A DNA stretch of 64,000 bases from Vibrio echinoideorum (lineage in GTDB: Bacteria > Pseudomonadota > Gammaproteobacteria > Enterobacterales > Vibrionaceae), in contig NZ_AP025483.1 in assembly GCF_024347455.1 (NCBI RefSeq), forward strand, positions 1,612,001 to 1,676,000, in the 5' to 3' direction. Below, one piece after another: positions 29,501 to 38,432 of the stretch; position 1 is the stretch's first letter, and the number at the start of each line of letters is the position of its first letter. The notes beneath the pieces were generated by a model. That model had not been told where the DNA came from. It did no database searches and saw only the letters and a list, made by a program, of their open reading frames with translations. The translations under genes and the position numbers were made by a program.

Positions 29501-31378
29501 TTTGGTAACGGCATGTTGTTGTCTAAGCATATTCGTATGCAAGCTGCGTTTAACCACATGCATATCTTCATTGACCCGAACCCAGAATCAGCATCAAGCT
29601 GGGTAGAGCGTGAGCGTTTGTTTAATCTACCTCGTTCAAGCTGGGAAGATTACAACAAAGACCTTATCTCTCAAGGTGGTGGCATCTTCTCTCGTCGAGC
29701 TAAGTCTATCTCTTTGACGCCTGAAATTCAGAAAATGCTAGGAACCAAGAAAGCATCAATGGCACCGAACGATTTGATCAAAGCGATCTTGTCTATGCAG
29801 GTTGATCTTCTATGGAACGGCGGTATTGGTACTTACGTTAAGTCTTCAAACGAAACTCATACTGATGTGGGTGACCGTGCGAATGACGTATTGCGTATCG
29901 ATGGCCGTGACTTGAAAGCTAAGGTTGTTGGTGAAGGCGGTAACTTGGGTATGACTCAGTTGGGTCGTATTGAATACGCACTAACTGGCGGTCGAGTTAA
30001 TACTGACTTCGTTGATAACGTTGGTGGTGTGGATTGTTCGGATAATGAAGTAAACATTAAGATCTTCTTGAACGGATTAGTGTCTAACGGTGATCTAACC
30101 GTTAAGCAGCGTAACCAAGTTCTTGAATCGATGGAAGATGAAGTTGGTGAAATCGTACTAGACGATGCTTACTGCCAAGCCGAATCTATTTCCGTTACTG
30201 AGCATCAAGGTGTTGGTTTAGTTAAAGAGCAGATTCGCTTTATTCATACAATGGAAAAAGCAGGGTACTTGGATCGTGGTTTGGAATACATCCCAGATGA
30301 CGAAACACTGCTAGAGCGAGAAAAGCAGGGCCAAGGTCTAACAAGACCAGAGCTTTCTGTTCTTGTGGCTTACGGGAAAATGGTTCTTAAAGAAGATCTT
30401 GTTAGTGATGATATCGCTAATGATGAATTCCATGCTCAACAGCTTATGCAATACTTCCCAACAGCGTTACGTCGTAACTACTCTGAACATATGGATAACC
30501 ATCCACTTCGTTCAGAGATCATTGCGACGGCACTGGCTAACCAAATGGTTAATGAGATGGGATGTAATTTCGTGACTCGCTTGCAAGAAGAGACGGGGGC
30601 AAACATTGTTGATATTGCTAATGCTTACGCTGCATCTCGTGAAATCTACGGTTTAGGTCAGGTTCTTAAGAGTATTCGTGAGCTCGATAATATCTCAAGT
30701 TCTGAAGCTCAATACGAGTTGCTTTACCACGTACGTCGTACACTTCGTCGTATCGCTCGTTGGTTGTTAAGAAACCGTACCGGTAAACAATCAGTGAATG
30801 GCTTGATCGAGTTGTACCAAGGTGATGTGGCAACGATTACTGAAAAGCTGGATGAAAACCTAGTGGCTTCAGAAGTAGAAGAGCACCAAGCAATGGCACA
30901 GGTATGGATTGATCAGGGTGTGAATTCAGAACTTGCGAATTCAGTTGCGCGTTTATCTAGCTTATACTCAGCACTGGATATATCCACAGTAGCTCGTGAA
31001 ACGGGTAAAACAGTACAACAAGCGTCTAAACTTTACTTCAATCTTGGTGACCGTTTGTCTCTGCACTGGTTCTTGAAACAAATCAATGGTCAAGCAGTAG
31101 ACAACAACTGGCAAGCATTGGCACGCGCGGCATTCAGAGAAGATCTAGATTGGCAGCAACGTCAGTTAACTGGCCAAGTACTTAACTGTGGTTGTGCTTC
31201 AGATATTGACGTGATTAAGGCGCTTGATGATTGGATGGAAAGTAACTCGGTTTCATTACATCGTTGGGAAAGCATCTTGAACGAATTCAAAGTAGGTTCG
31301 GTTCATGAATTTGCTAAGTTCTCAGTGGCGTTACGTGAGTTGATGTTATTGAATCTAAATTGCATGTCTAAAGACTAG
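26537..31378 (+). CDS. gdhB: NAD-specific glutamate dehydrogenase, large (180 kDa) class
   Basis: A 1613-residue L-180-class glutamate dehydrogenase (GDH_N / Bac_GDH) that converts glutamate to 2-oxoglutarate and ammonium with NAD, mainly for catabolism. The long N-terminal ACT-like region runs to about residue 700. The catalytic region includes [46 protein letters not shown] (substrate-binding Lys residues, about 805-850) and the NAD fold around [17 protein letters not shown]. ATG 26537 is preferred over TTG 26522 because GGAG precedes it. The end [12 protein letters not shown] is complete. It is a single-gene unit. Confidence 0.95.
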   Translation: [1613 protein letters not shown]

Positions 31379-31402
31379 TAATTAGGTAAAGACGAAAAAT
31401 AC

Positions 31403-31432
31403 AAAGGCAGACCATAAGGTCTGCCTTTTTCG
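31403..31432 (+). terminator. Terminator after gdhB
   Basis: AAAGGCAGACC and GGTCTGCCTTT form an 11-base stem followed by further T residues, 24 bases after the gdhB stop. Confidence 0.88.
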
Positions 31433-31434
31433 TT

Positions 31435-31748
31435 TGGCTGAACAGTGTTATTCAGCAGAACAGTGTCATTTGACCGAATAGTGAATGACGAATCCAATTA
31501 TTTCGTTGAGTCACTTATGGTTGTTCAAGTTAGCTTTTAATTGGCCGAGTTGACTGATGCTCGTTACATGAATGATAGTCAAATGGGCGATTCGCGGGAG
31601 GATACGGTAACGTTTGCTTAATAATAAACCTCAATCGTTAGCAAACTCGATTATCTTACCCTTACAGACAGTAATAGATTGAATAGTTGGGTAAATAAGT
31701 AAATAATATCGCCCCGTTTACACGGCGCTTTTTTCTATCGGAGGCACA
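31435..31748. other. Intergenic region upstream of pyrD with short direct repeats
   Basis: This 314-base gap begins with three imperfect units containing (A/C)(A)CAGTGTTATT or AATAGTGAATGA (31439-31495). The rest is AT-rich and should hold the pyrD promoter. The stretch TTGAATAGTTGGGTAAATAAGTAAATAATAT near 31679-31709 is a plausible promoter area, but boxes cannot be fixed by eye. Confidence 0.4.
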
Positions 31749-32759
31749 ATGCTTTACCGTCTAGCCAGAACTGGCTTTTTCCAACTTGATGCCGAAAAGG
31801 CTCATGATCTTGCAATTCAAAATTTCAAACGCTTCACCGGCACACCTATTGATCTTTTGTATCGCCAACAATTACCTCACCGACCTGTCGAATGCATGGG
31901 TCTTACTTTTAAAAATCCAGTTGGCCTTGCTGCCGGCCTAGACAAAAACGGCGAATGTATTGATGCATTTGGCGCAATGGGTTTTGGTTTTGTAGAAGTA
32001 GGGACTGTTACTCCTCGTCCACAAGCCGGTAATGACAAACCACGTTTGTTCCGTCTTGTTGAAGCTGAAGGTATTATCAATCGCATGGGTTTTAACAACC
32101 TAGGCGTAGATAACCTAATTGAGAATGTTAAGAAGTCGAACTATGACGGCATCTTAGGTATCAATATTGGTAAGAACAAAGACACGCCAATTGAAAAGGG
32201 CGCAGAAGATTACATTATCTGTATGGAGAAGGTATACCAATACGCAGGTTACATTGCGGTAAATATCTCTTCACCAAATACACCAGGACTTCGTTCGCTA
32301 CAATACGGCGAAGCACTTGATGATCTGTTGTCTGAACTAAAAACCAAGCAATCTGAGTTAGAAGCGAAGCATGGCAAATATGTCCCGCTTGCTCTTAAGA
32401 TCGCTCCGGATCTAAGTGACGATGAAATTCGCCAAATTTGCGAATCATTGATCAAAAATAAGATCGATGGTGTGATCGCAACAAACACAACATTGGATCG
32501 TAGCATTGTTGAAGGTATGAAGCATTGCAATGAAGCAGGTGGTCTAAGTGGGCGTCCTGTTCAATCTCGCAGTACTGAAGTTGTTCGTAAACTTCATGAA
32601 GAGCTTGGTGACCTAGTGCCGATCATTGGGGTAGGTGGCGTTGACTCGTATGTTGCTGCAAAAGAGAAAATGATGGCAGGCGCTAAGCTTGTACAAGTTT
32701 ACTCTGGTTTCATTTACAAAGGTCCAGGCCTTGTAGGCGATATCGTTAAAAACCTGTAG
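31749..32759 (+). CDS. pyrD: Dihydroorotate dehydrogenase (quinone), class 2
   Basis: PyrD oxidises dihydroorotate to orotate in pyrimidine synthesis, passing electrons to quinones at the inner membrane. The 336 residues include the N-terminal membrane-binding helix region ([23 protein letters not shown]), [31 protein letters not shown] (FMN site), and [11 protein letters not shown] with the catalytic Ser of class 2 enzymes (about residue 175). GGAGG is five bases before the ATG. It is followed by zapC, as in E. coli. Confidence 0.97.
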   Translation: MLYRLARTGFFQLDAEKAHDLAIQNFKRFTGTPIDLLYRQQLPHRPVECMGLTFKNPVGLAAGLDKNGECIDAFGAMGFGFVEVGTVTPRPQAGNDKPRLFRLVEAEGIINRMGFNNLGVDNLIENVKKSNYDGILGINIGKNKDTPIEKGAEDYIICMEKVYQYAGYIAVNISSPNTPGLRSLQYGEALDDLLSELKTKQSELEAKHGKYVPLALKIAPDLSDDEIRQICESLIKNKIDGVIATNTTLDRSIVEGMKHCNEAGGLSGRPVQSRSTEVVRKLHEELGDLVPIIGVGGVDSYVAAKEKMMAGAKLVQVYSGFIYKGPGLVGDIVKNL

Positions 32760-32952
32760 CCCTAAATAGCGATAGGTTGTATTCGATATAGTTCGTAAAT
32801 ATCTGAAGTTTTTGAAAAGCTACAGTCCGCGAAGAGTGAATGTGATTAATAAGCTGCTGTTCGTAAAATAGCAGTGCTTATAAAAACCGTAATCCGGCAT
32901 CGTCTCATCAAAAGAGACACTGTAACTCACTGAGTTGTAGATAAAAGCGATA

Positions 32953-32983
32953 AGAAAGAGGAATTCATTTCCTCTTTTTTTTT
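32953..32983 (+). terminator. Terminator between pyrD and zapC
   Basis: AAAGAGGAA and TTTCCTCTTT pair over a four-base loop and are followed by a run of nine T residues. Confidence 0.8.
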
Positions 32984-33064
32984 GCCTATTGCTCAGTAAA
33001 ATTACTGTAATTGAAGGTAATTTTGCGTTTTACCTAATGGAATGGTTCAACAGTGTGAGACGAA

Positions 33065-33613
33065 ATGATGCTTAAACCTAGCGATACATGGAGTTGGTAT
33101 TACGATGAGCAGCAATGTTCATTAATGCTAAACCTCGGAGAGGATATGATTTTCAAAACGAATCTGGTCCGCAATAAGCTGGTGGACTGCGCGTTTAAAG
33201 ATAATGAATTCACCGTTGATGACGCATCTTCATACCAAACCTTCAAAGAACAAATTTCTGGCTTAGAGTTGTCTGAGCCTCGCCAAGCTGAACTCGCACT
33301 TTATTGTGTCGCAGCAAAGCGCTTTCACAAGCCTGTACAGCCTAAGAGTTGGTTCTTCGACTCACAAAGCGTAGGACATGAGTACCCTCAGGAAGGGGAC
33401 ATTGTACAAATGAGTAACGAGCATAGCTTAGGTTACTTCATCGTACTAGAAGTGGGAGAGTGCGCAAGCCTATGTGCTTTTGTCGACCTAGAAGAGTTTC
33501 TGCTGACTCCATCAAAAGGGTTGCGATTCGGAGACTCGATTAAGGTTATGCACGATAGAATGGTTAACGCGAACGCTATCCTTCATCACGGCCATATCGC
33601 TATGGTAGGTTAA
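33065..33613 (+). CDS. zapC: Cell division protein ZapC
   Basis: ZapC binds FtsZ and stabilises the Z ring. The 182-residue protein matches the family by LKPSDTWSWYYD at the start and QPKSWFFDSQ in the middle, and by its place between pyrD and rlmL, the same as ycbW in E. coli. The ATG at 33068 directly after the first is an equally possible start. A terminator separates it from the 508-base gap that follows. Confidence 0.9.
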   Translation: MMLKPSDTWSWYYDEQQCSLMLNLGEDMIFKTNLVRNKLVDCAFKDNEFTVDDASSYQTFKEQISGLELSEPRQAELALYCVAAKRFHKPVQPKSWFFDSQSVGHEYPQEGDIVQMSNEHSLGYFIVLEVGECASLCAFVDLEEFLLTPSKGLRFGDSIKVMHDRMVNANAILHHGHIAMVG

Positions 33614-34121
33614 TCTCCAACCTAAAGCATCATTTCTAACACGTGTAACAACTCATAAACCTGTAAAACCTTCCCATAATCGGCTCAATAGCCGATTTTT
33701 TTGTGCCTAAAAAACCTCATCTTGATAAATGCATCACTGCTCATTCATTTAAATAGTGAACATTCGACTATTTTTTCACCTTAATTTCTCCCCATTTTCT
33801 TAACCAAAAGTGCAAACTCCCCATGTTTATTCCCTGTTTTGGTTCGTTTGTAACCCAATTACATCATTAATTTTAGTCTGGTATATACCAGTTAGGAGGT
33901 GAATAACAATTCACTTTGGTTTTTTTAAGGTTGGTATGACGGTTATTCTCGTGGGTTAGATAGGTATTGTGTTGTAAGGGCGTGTGGGTAAGCGATCGCT
34001 CTGCGGTTGCGCATTTGCTAAACAATTAGTGGAAAGATTCAATGAAAAGACGAGTTTAGTGTGATGCTCTCATAGTAAATTCAGGTATAATCGAGCTAAT
34101 TTTTATCAATAAAAGAACACT
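33614..34121. other. 508-base non-coding gap between zapC and rlmL
   Basis: It contains a terminator at 33678-33702 (AATCGGCT / AGCCGATTTTTTT) and a perfect 14-base palindrome CTGGTATATACCAG at 33878-33891. A strong ribosome-binding-like GGAGGTGA follows at 33896 with no ATG behind it. The rest is AT-rich. No supported coding frame was found. A small RNA or a regulator-binding site is possible. Confidence 0.5.
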
Positions 34122-36242
34122 ATGAATCAATATCTAGCGGTGACCTCAAATGGCCTTGAGAATTTATTAGTTGAAGAACTAACCCAACTAGGGATTACAA
34201 ACGCAAAACCTGTTCAAGCAGGTGTTAAATTCAAAGCCACAAATGAGCAAATTTATCGTTGTTGTTTGTGGAGCCGTTTGGCTTCTCGATTTGTACGTGT
34301 GCTTTCTGAATTCACTTGTCTGGACGACATGGATCTTTACCTTTCAGCGACAGCGGTTAATTGGGTAAATCAATTCCATAGTTCAAAACGTTTTGTTGTT
34401 GACTTTAACGGTACGAATAACGAAATTCGTAACAGCCAATACGGTGCGATGAAAGTAAAAGATGCGGTTGTAGATTGCTTCGAGAAGAAGTCTTTACCGC
34501 GTCCTTCAATCAGTAAAGAAAACCCAGATATTCGCATTCACGTTCGTCTTCACCGTGATAAAGCGATTCTTGGTGTTGATATGGTAGGTAGTGGTCTTCA
34601 TCAACGTGGTTACCGTCCTGAATCAGGTCGTGCGCCATTGCGTGAAACGCTAGCTGCTGCGGTTCTTCTTCGAAGTGGCTGGGATGCAACAAAACCTTTC
34701 TTAGATCCTATGTGTGGTTCTGGTACTTTGGTTATTGAAGCGGCAATGATGGCTGCAAACCTAGCTCCGGGTGTTAAGCGTCAGAAATGGTGTTTTGAAT
34801 CACTAGAAGATTTTGAACCAGAGCTTTGGGCTGAAGTGAAAGCTGAAGCGAACGTTCAAGGCCGTCGTGGCGTTAAGAAAGTAGAATGTAAGTTCTACGG
34901 CTACGATAATGATGAACGCATGATCAAAACGGCGCGTGACAATGCACGTCGTGCTGGCGTTGAAGAGTTGATTGAATTCGAAGTAGGTGACGCTGCAAAG
35001 CTTAAGCGTCCAACAGAGTTTGCTGACGGTGTGATTGTTTCTAACCCACCATATGGTGAGCGTTTAGGGACAGAACCCGGTCTTATTGCACTTTACACTG
35101 CTTTTGGTGCACAACTGAAAGCGGAATTTGGTGGCTGTAACGCTTCAATCTTCTCTAGCTCAGACGAACTGTTAAGTTGTCTGCGTATGCGTGCTGACAA
35201 ACAATTTAAATTGAACAATGGTGCGTTACCGTGTCACCAGAAGAACTATTCAATTTCAGATCGCCCTATGTCAGAGCGTCCTACAGAGCAGCAACAACAA
35301 TTGGTTGCTCCTGATTTCGCGAACCGTCTTAAAAAGAACATCGGTAAAATCGGTAAGTGGGCTAAGAAAGAGAAATTAGATTGCTACCGCATCTATGATG
35401 CAGACCTGCCTGAATATAATGTAGCAATTGATGTCTACCCAGGTCACCTGGTTATTCAAGAATACGCAGCACCTAAAGATGTGCCTGAAGATAAAGCAAA
35501 ACGCCGCCTAACCGACATTATCCGAGCTTCTATCCAAGTGACCGGCGTTGAAGCAAACAACGTCGTGCTTAAGGTTCGTCAGAAGCAGAAGGGCCGTTCT
35601 CAATACCAGAAGATGGCTCAAGACTCTTCTAACCTAGAAGTAAACGAATACGGCGCTAAGCTGATTGTTAACCTTCATGACTACCTAGATACTGGCTTGT
35701 TCTTAGATCATAAGATCACTCGTCGTCGTATCGGTGAGATGGCTGCTGGCAAAGATTTCCTCAACCTGTTTGCTTATACAGGTAGTGCATCTGTTCATGC
35801 TGCAGTAGGTGGCGCACGTTCAACGACAACCGTTGATATGTCTAATACCTACCTCGAGTGGGCAAAACAGAACATGGACCTTAATGGTCGTGTTGGTCGT
35901 CAGCATCAATTCGTTCAAGCAGACTGTTTACAATGGCTAGCTAAAGAACAAGGATCTTATGACTTGATCTTTATTGATCCACCAACGTTCTCAAACTCTA
36001 AGCGCATGGATCAATCTTTTGATGTTCAACGCGATCACATCCAGTTGATGGAAGACTTGAAACGTATTCTCCGTGAAGAAGGCACTATTGTGTTCTCTAA
36101 CAACAAGCGCCACTTCAAAATGGATGTTGAAGGTCTAGAAGAACTAGGTCTCACGGCTCAGAATATCTCAGCAAAAACGCTTCCATTGGATTTTTCCCGC
36201 AACAAGCACATTCATAACTGCTGGTTGATTACGCACAAGTAG
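34122..36242 (+). CDS. rlmL: Bifunctional 23S rRNA methyltransferase RlmKL
   Basis: RlmKL makes m2G2445 (RlmL half) and m7G2069 (RlmK half) in 23S rRNA during large-subunit assembly. The 706 residues have an N-terminal THUMP domain (about 45-155), then the first methyltransferase with [18 protein letters not shown] (about 197-214) and NPPYGERLG. The second has [20 protein letters not shown] (about 545-564) and [13 protein letters not shown]. The length matches E. coli. Start [20 protein letters not shown] is the family start. Confidence 0.96.
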   Translation: MNQYLAVTSNGLENLLVEELTQLGITNAKPVQAGVKFKATNEQIYRCCLWSRLASRFVRVLSEFTCLDDMDLYLSATAVNWVNQFHSSKRFVVDFNGTNNEIRNSQYGAMKVKDAVVDCFEKKSLPRPSISKENPDIRIHVRLHRDKAILGVDMVGSGLHQRGYRPESGRAPLRETLAAAVLLRSGWDATKPFLDPMCGSGTLVIEAAMMAANLAPGVKRQKWCFESLEDFEPELWAEVKAEANVQGRRGVKKVECKFYGYDNDERMIKTARDNARRAGVEELIEFEVGDAAKLKRPTEFADGVIVSNPPYGERLGTEPGLIALYTAFGAQLKAEFGGCNASIFSSSDELLSCLRMRADKQFKLNNGALPCHQKNYSISDRPMSERPTEQQQQLVAPDFANRLKKNIGKIGKWAKKEKLDCYRIYDADLPEYNVAIDVYPGHLVIQEYAAPKDVPEDKAKRRLTDIIRASIQVTGVEANNVVLKVRQKQKGRSQYQKMAQDSSNLEVNEYGAKLIVNLHDYLDTGLFLDHKITRRRIGEMAAGKDFLNLFAYTGSASVHAAVGGARSTTTVDMSNTYLEWAKQNMDLNGRVGRQHQFVQADCLQWLAKEQGSYDLIFIDPPTFSNSKRMDQSFDVQRDHIQLMEDLKRILREEGTIVFSNNKRHFKMDVEGLEELGLTAQNISAKTLPLDFSRNKHIHNCWLITHK

Positions 36243-36268
36243 TCAAAGAGATTGTATAAGGATATATA

Positions 36269-36529
36269 GTGCTGACTCTCTACAGTACAGAAGGGTGCCA
36301 TCTATGTGAGATGGCATTTAAACTTACGGAACAGTTAAATATTAGCCATAAAGTCAATGTAGTCGATATCGCATTGGATGATGAGCTCTTTTCCCGTTAC
36401 GGGGTCACTATTCCGGTACTCAAATTTGAAAGCTCTGACCTTTCTCAAAGCTCAGAGCTTAACTGGCCATTTGGCTTGTTAGAACTTAATGATTGGTTAA
36501 AGAAGAATGGCATTACTTACAATTCATAA
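36269..36529 (+). CDS. Glutaredoxin-like (DUF836) protein
   Basis: An 86-residue thioredoxin-fold protein of the glutaredoxin-like DUF836 family. The redox motif is CHLC (STEGCHLCEMA, residues 6-16), and the cis-proline lies in GVTIPVLKF (about residue 49). The start is GTG at 36269 with AAGGA upstream. Its 3' end overlaps the uup start by 23 bases in another frame, so the two are translationally linked. In E. coli a similar small gene is found at the 5' side of uup in some lineages. Substrate unknown. Confidence 0.85.
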   Translation: MLTLYSTEGCHLCEMAFKLTEQLNISHKVNVVDIALDDELFSRYGVTIPVLKFESSDLSQSSELNWPFGLLELNDWLKKNGITYNS

Positions 36530-38423
36530 TGGGCAATTAGCCTTTGGCGATCACCCATTATTAGATCGTGCGGACTTCGCGCTGCAAGAAAATGAACGTG
36601 TGTGTTTGGTAGGGCGCAATGGCGCTGGTAAGTCTACGTTGATGAAGATCTTGTCTGGCAACATCATCATGGACGACGGCAAGATGCAGATCACACAAGA
36701 TGTGGTTGTATCTCGTCTAGAGCAAGATCCACCGCGTAATGAGCAAGGTTCTGTTTACGAATACGTATCAGGCGGGTTGGCTGAGGTAGGTGAGTTGCTT
36801 AAGGAATACCACAACTTACTTGATGTGATTGCAGAAGATCCTAGCGAAAAGAATTTAAACCGCCTCACTCGCGTTCAAGAGAAATTGGATCACGCGAACG
36901 CTTGGCGTTTTGAAGATCGTGTAAGCAATGTTCTTGATGCACTTAAACTAACCGCAAACACGAAACTAACGGAATTGTCAGGTGGCTGGCAACGTAAAGC
37001 AGCACTTGCACGTGCGCTTGTATGCGATCCTGACGTATTACTGCTTGATGAACCTACTAACCACTTAGATGTTGCAACGATCGAATGGCTTGAAGGTTTT
37101 TTAAAGGACTTCCGCGGTTCAATCATCTTTATCTCGCATGACCGTGCTTTCATTAAATCAATGGCAACACGCATTGTTGATCTTGACCGTGGCAAGCTAA
37201 GTTCTTTCCCTGGCGATTATGAAAACTACTTACTAGATAAAGAAGAAGCGCTACGTGTTGAAGAGATGCAAAATGCAGAATTCGATAAAAAGCTAGCGCA
37301 AGAAGAGGTCTGGATCCGTCAAGGTATCAAAGCTCGTCGTACACGTAATGAAGGCCGCGTACGCGCTCTTAAAAAGTTACGTGAAGAGCGTCAAGATCGT
37401 CGTGAAGTTCAAGGAAAAGCGAATATTCAGATCGATACGTCTGGACGTTCAGGAAAAATTGTATTTGAAGCAGAGAACCTTAACTTTGCGTTTGAAGGCA
37501 AAGAGATCGTTACAGACTTTAGTTTCAACATCATGCGCGGCGATCGTATTGCGCTTATCGGGCCAAATGGCTGTGGTAAGAGTACGGTTCTTAAACTGCT
37601 TCTTGATCAACTTAAACCTGATTCAGGTCGTTTGCATTGTGGTACTAAGCTGGAAGTGGCTTACTTCGACCAATACCGTGAAATTCTAGACCCTGAGAAG
37701 TCGGTGATTGACAACCTTGCTGATGGTAAGCAAGAAGTAACAGTAGGTGGACGTGAGCGTCATGCTCTAAGTTACTTACAAGATTTCTTGTTCTCACCTA
37801 AACGTGCTCGTACGCCTGTTAAAGCGCTCTCTGGTGGTGAGAAAAACCGCCTGTTATTGGCTCGTATTTTCCTTAAATCGAATAACTTGCTGATTCTTGA
37901 TGAACCTACCAATGATTTAGATATCGAAACATTGGAACTTTTGGAAGATTTGCTTGCCAACTATGAGGGTACGTTGCTCCTTGTGAGTCACGATCGTCAA
38001 TTTGTTGATAACACGGTAATGACGAGCTGGATTTTTGAAGGCAACGGTGTAGTGGAAGAGTTTGTTGGTGGTTACCACGATGCTCAGAAACAAAGAGCAC
38101 AAGCACTTGAGTACCGTCAGGTTGAAAAGCCAGCAAAGACGGACAAAGTTGTTGAGGAAACTCCCAAAACTGCGCCAGTTAAAACTAAAACCAAGAAGTT
38201 ATCGTATAAGCTACAACGAGAATTAGAAACGCTACCAATGCGTTTAGAAGAATTGGAAACCGAGATTGAAACTCTGCAGCAAGAAGTTAATAATCCAGAC
38301 TTCTTCTCAAAACCTGTAGAGCAGACACAGCCAGTTTTAGATAAGCTATCTGCAGCAGAGCAGGAGCTTGAAGTTGCATTTGAGCGCTGGGAAGAGCTCG
38401 AAGCACTACAACAGGAAAGTTAA
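36507..38423 (+). CDS. uup: ABC-F family ATPase Uup
   Basis: Uup is a soluble ABC-F ATPase that acts on ribosomes and affects precise excision of transposons. The 638 residues contain two ATPase domains: Walker A GRNGAGKST (about 36-44), signature LSGGWQRKAA and Walker B LLLDEPTNHLD; then GPNGCGKST (about 353), LSGGEKNRLL and LILDEPTNDLD. The basic C-terminal coiled coil (residues about 555-638, LSYKLQRELETLPMRLEEL...) is the Uup-specific DNA-binding tail. The start overlaps the upstream glutaredoxin-like gene. Confidence 0.95.
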   Translation: MALLTIHNGQLAFGDHPLLDRADFALQENERVCLVGRNGAGKSTLMKILSGNIIMDDGKMQITQDVVVSRLEQDPPRNEQGSVYEYVSGGLAEVGELLKEYHNLLDVIAEDPSEKNLNRLTRVQEKLDHANAWRFEDRVSNVLDALKLTANTKLTELSGGWQRKAALARALVCDPDVLLLDEPTNHLDVATIEWLEGFLKDFRGSIIFISHDRAFIKSMATRIVDLDRGKLSSFPGDYENYLLDKEEALRVEEMQNAEFDKKLAQEEVWIRQGIKARRTRNEGRVRALKKLREERQDRREVQGKANIQIDTSGRSGKIVFEAENLNFAFEGKEIVTDFSFNIMRGDRIALIGPNGCGKSTVLKLLLDQLKPDSGRLHCGTKLEVAYFDQYREILDPEKSVIDNLADGKQEVTVGGRERHALSYLQDFLFSPKRARTPVKALSGGEKNRLLLARIFLKSNNLLILDEPTNDLDIETLELLEDLLANYEGTLLLVSHDRQFVDNTVMTSWIFEGNGVVEEFVGGYHDAQKQRAQALEYRQVEKPAKTDKVVEETPKTAPVKTKTKKLSYKLQRELETLPMRLEELETEIETLQQEVNNPDFFSKPVEQTQPVLDKLSAAEQELEVAFERWEELEALQQES

Positions 38424-38432
38424 GAAGTAATA

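Noticed and set aside
36269..36529. Glutaredoxin-like gene as a phage or accessory gene
   Set aside because: It overlaps uup, has core-like codon use and stands in a conserved gene order.
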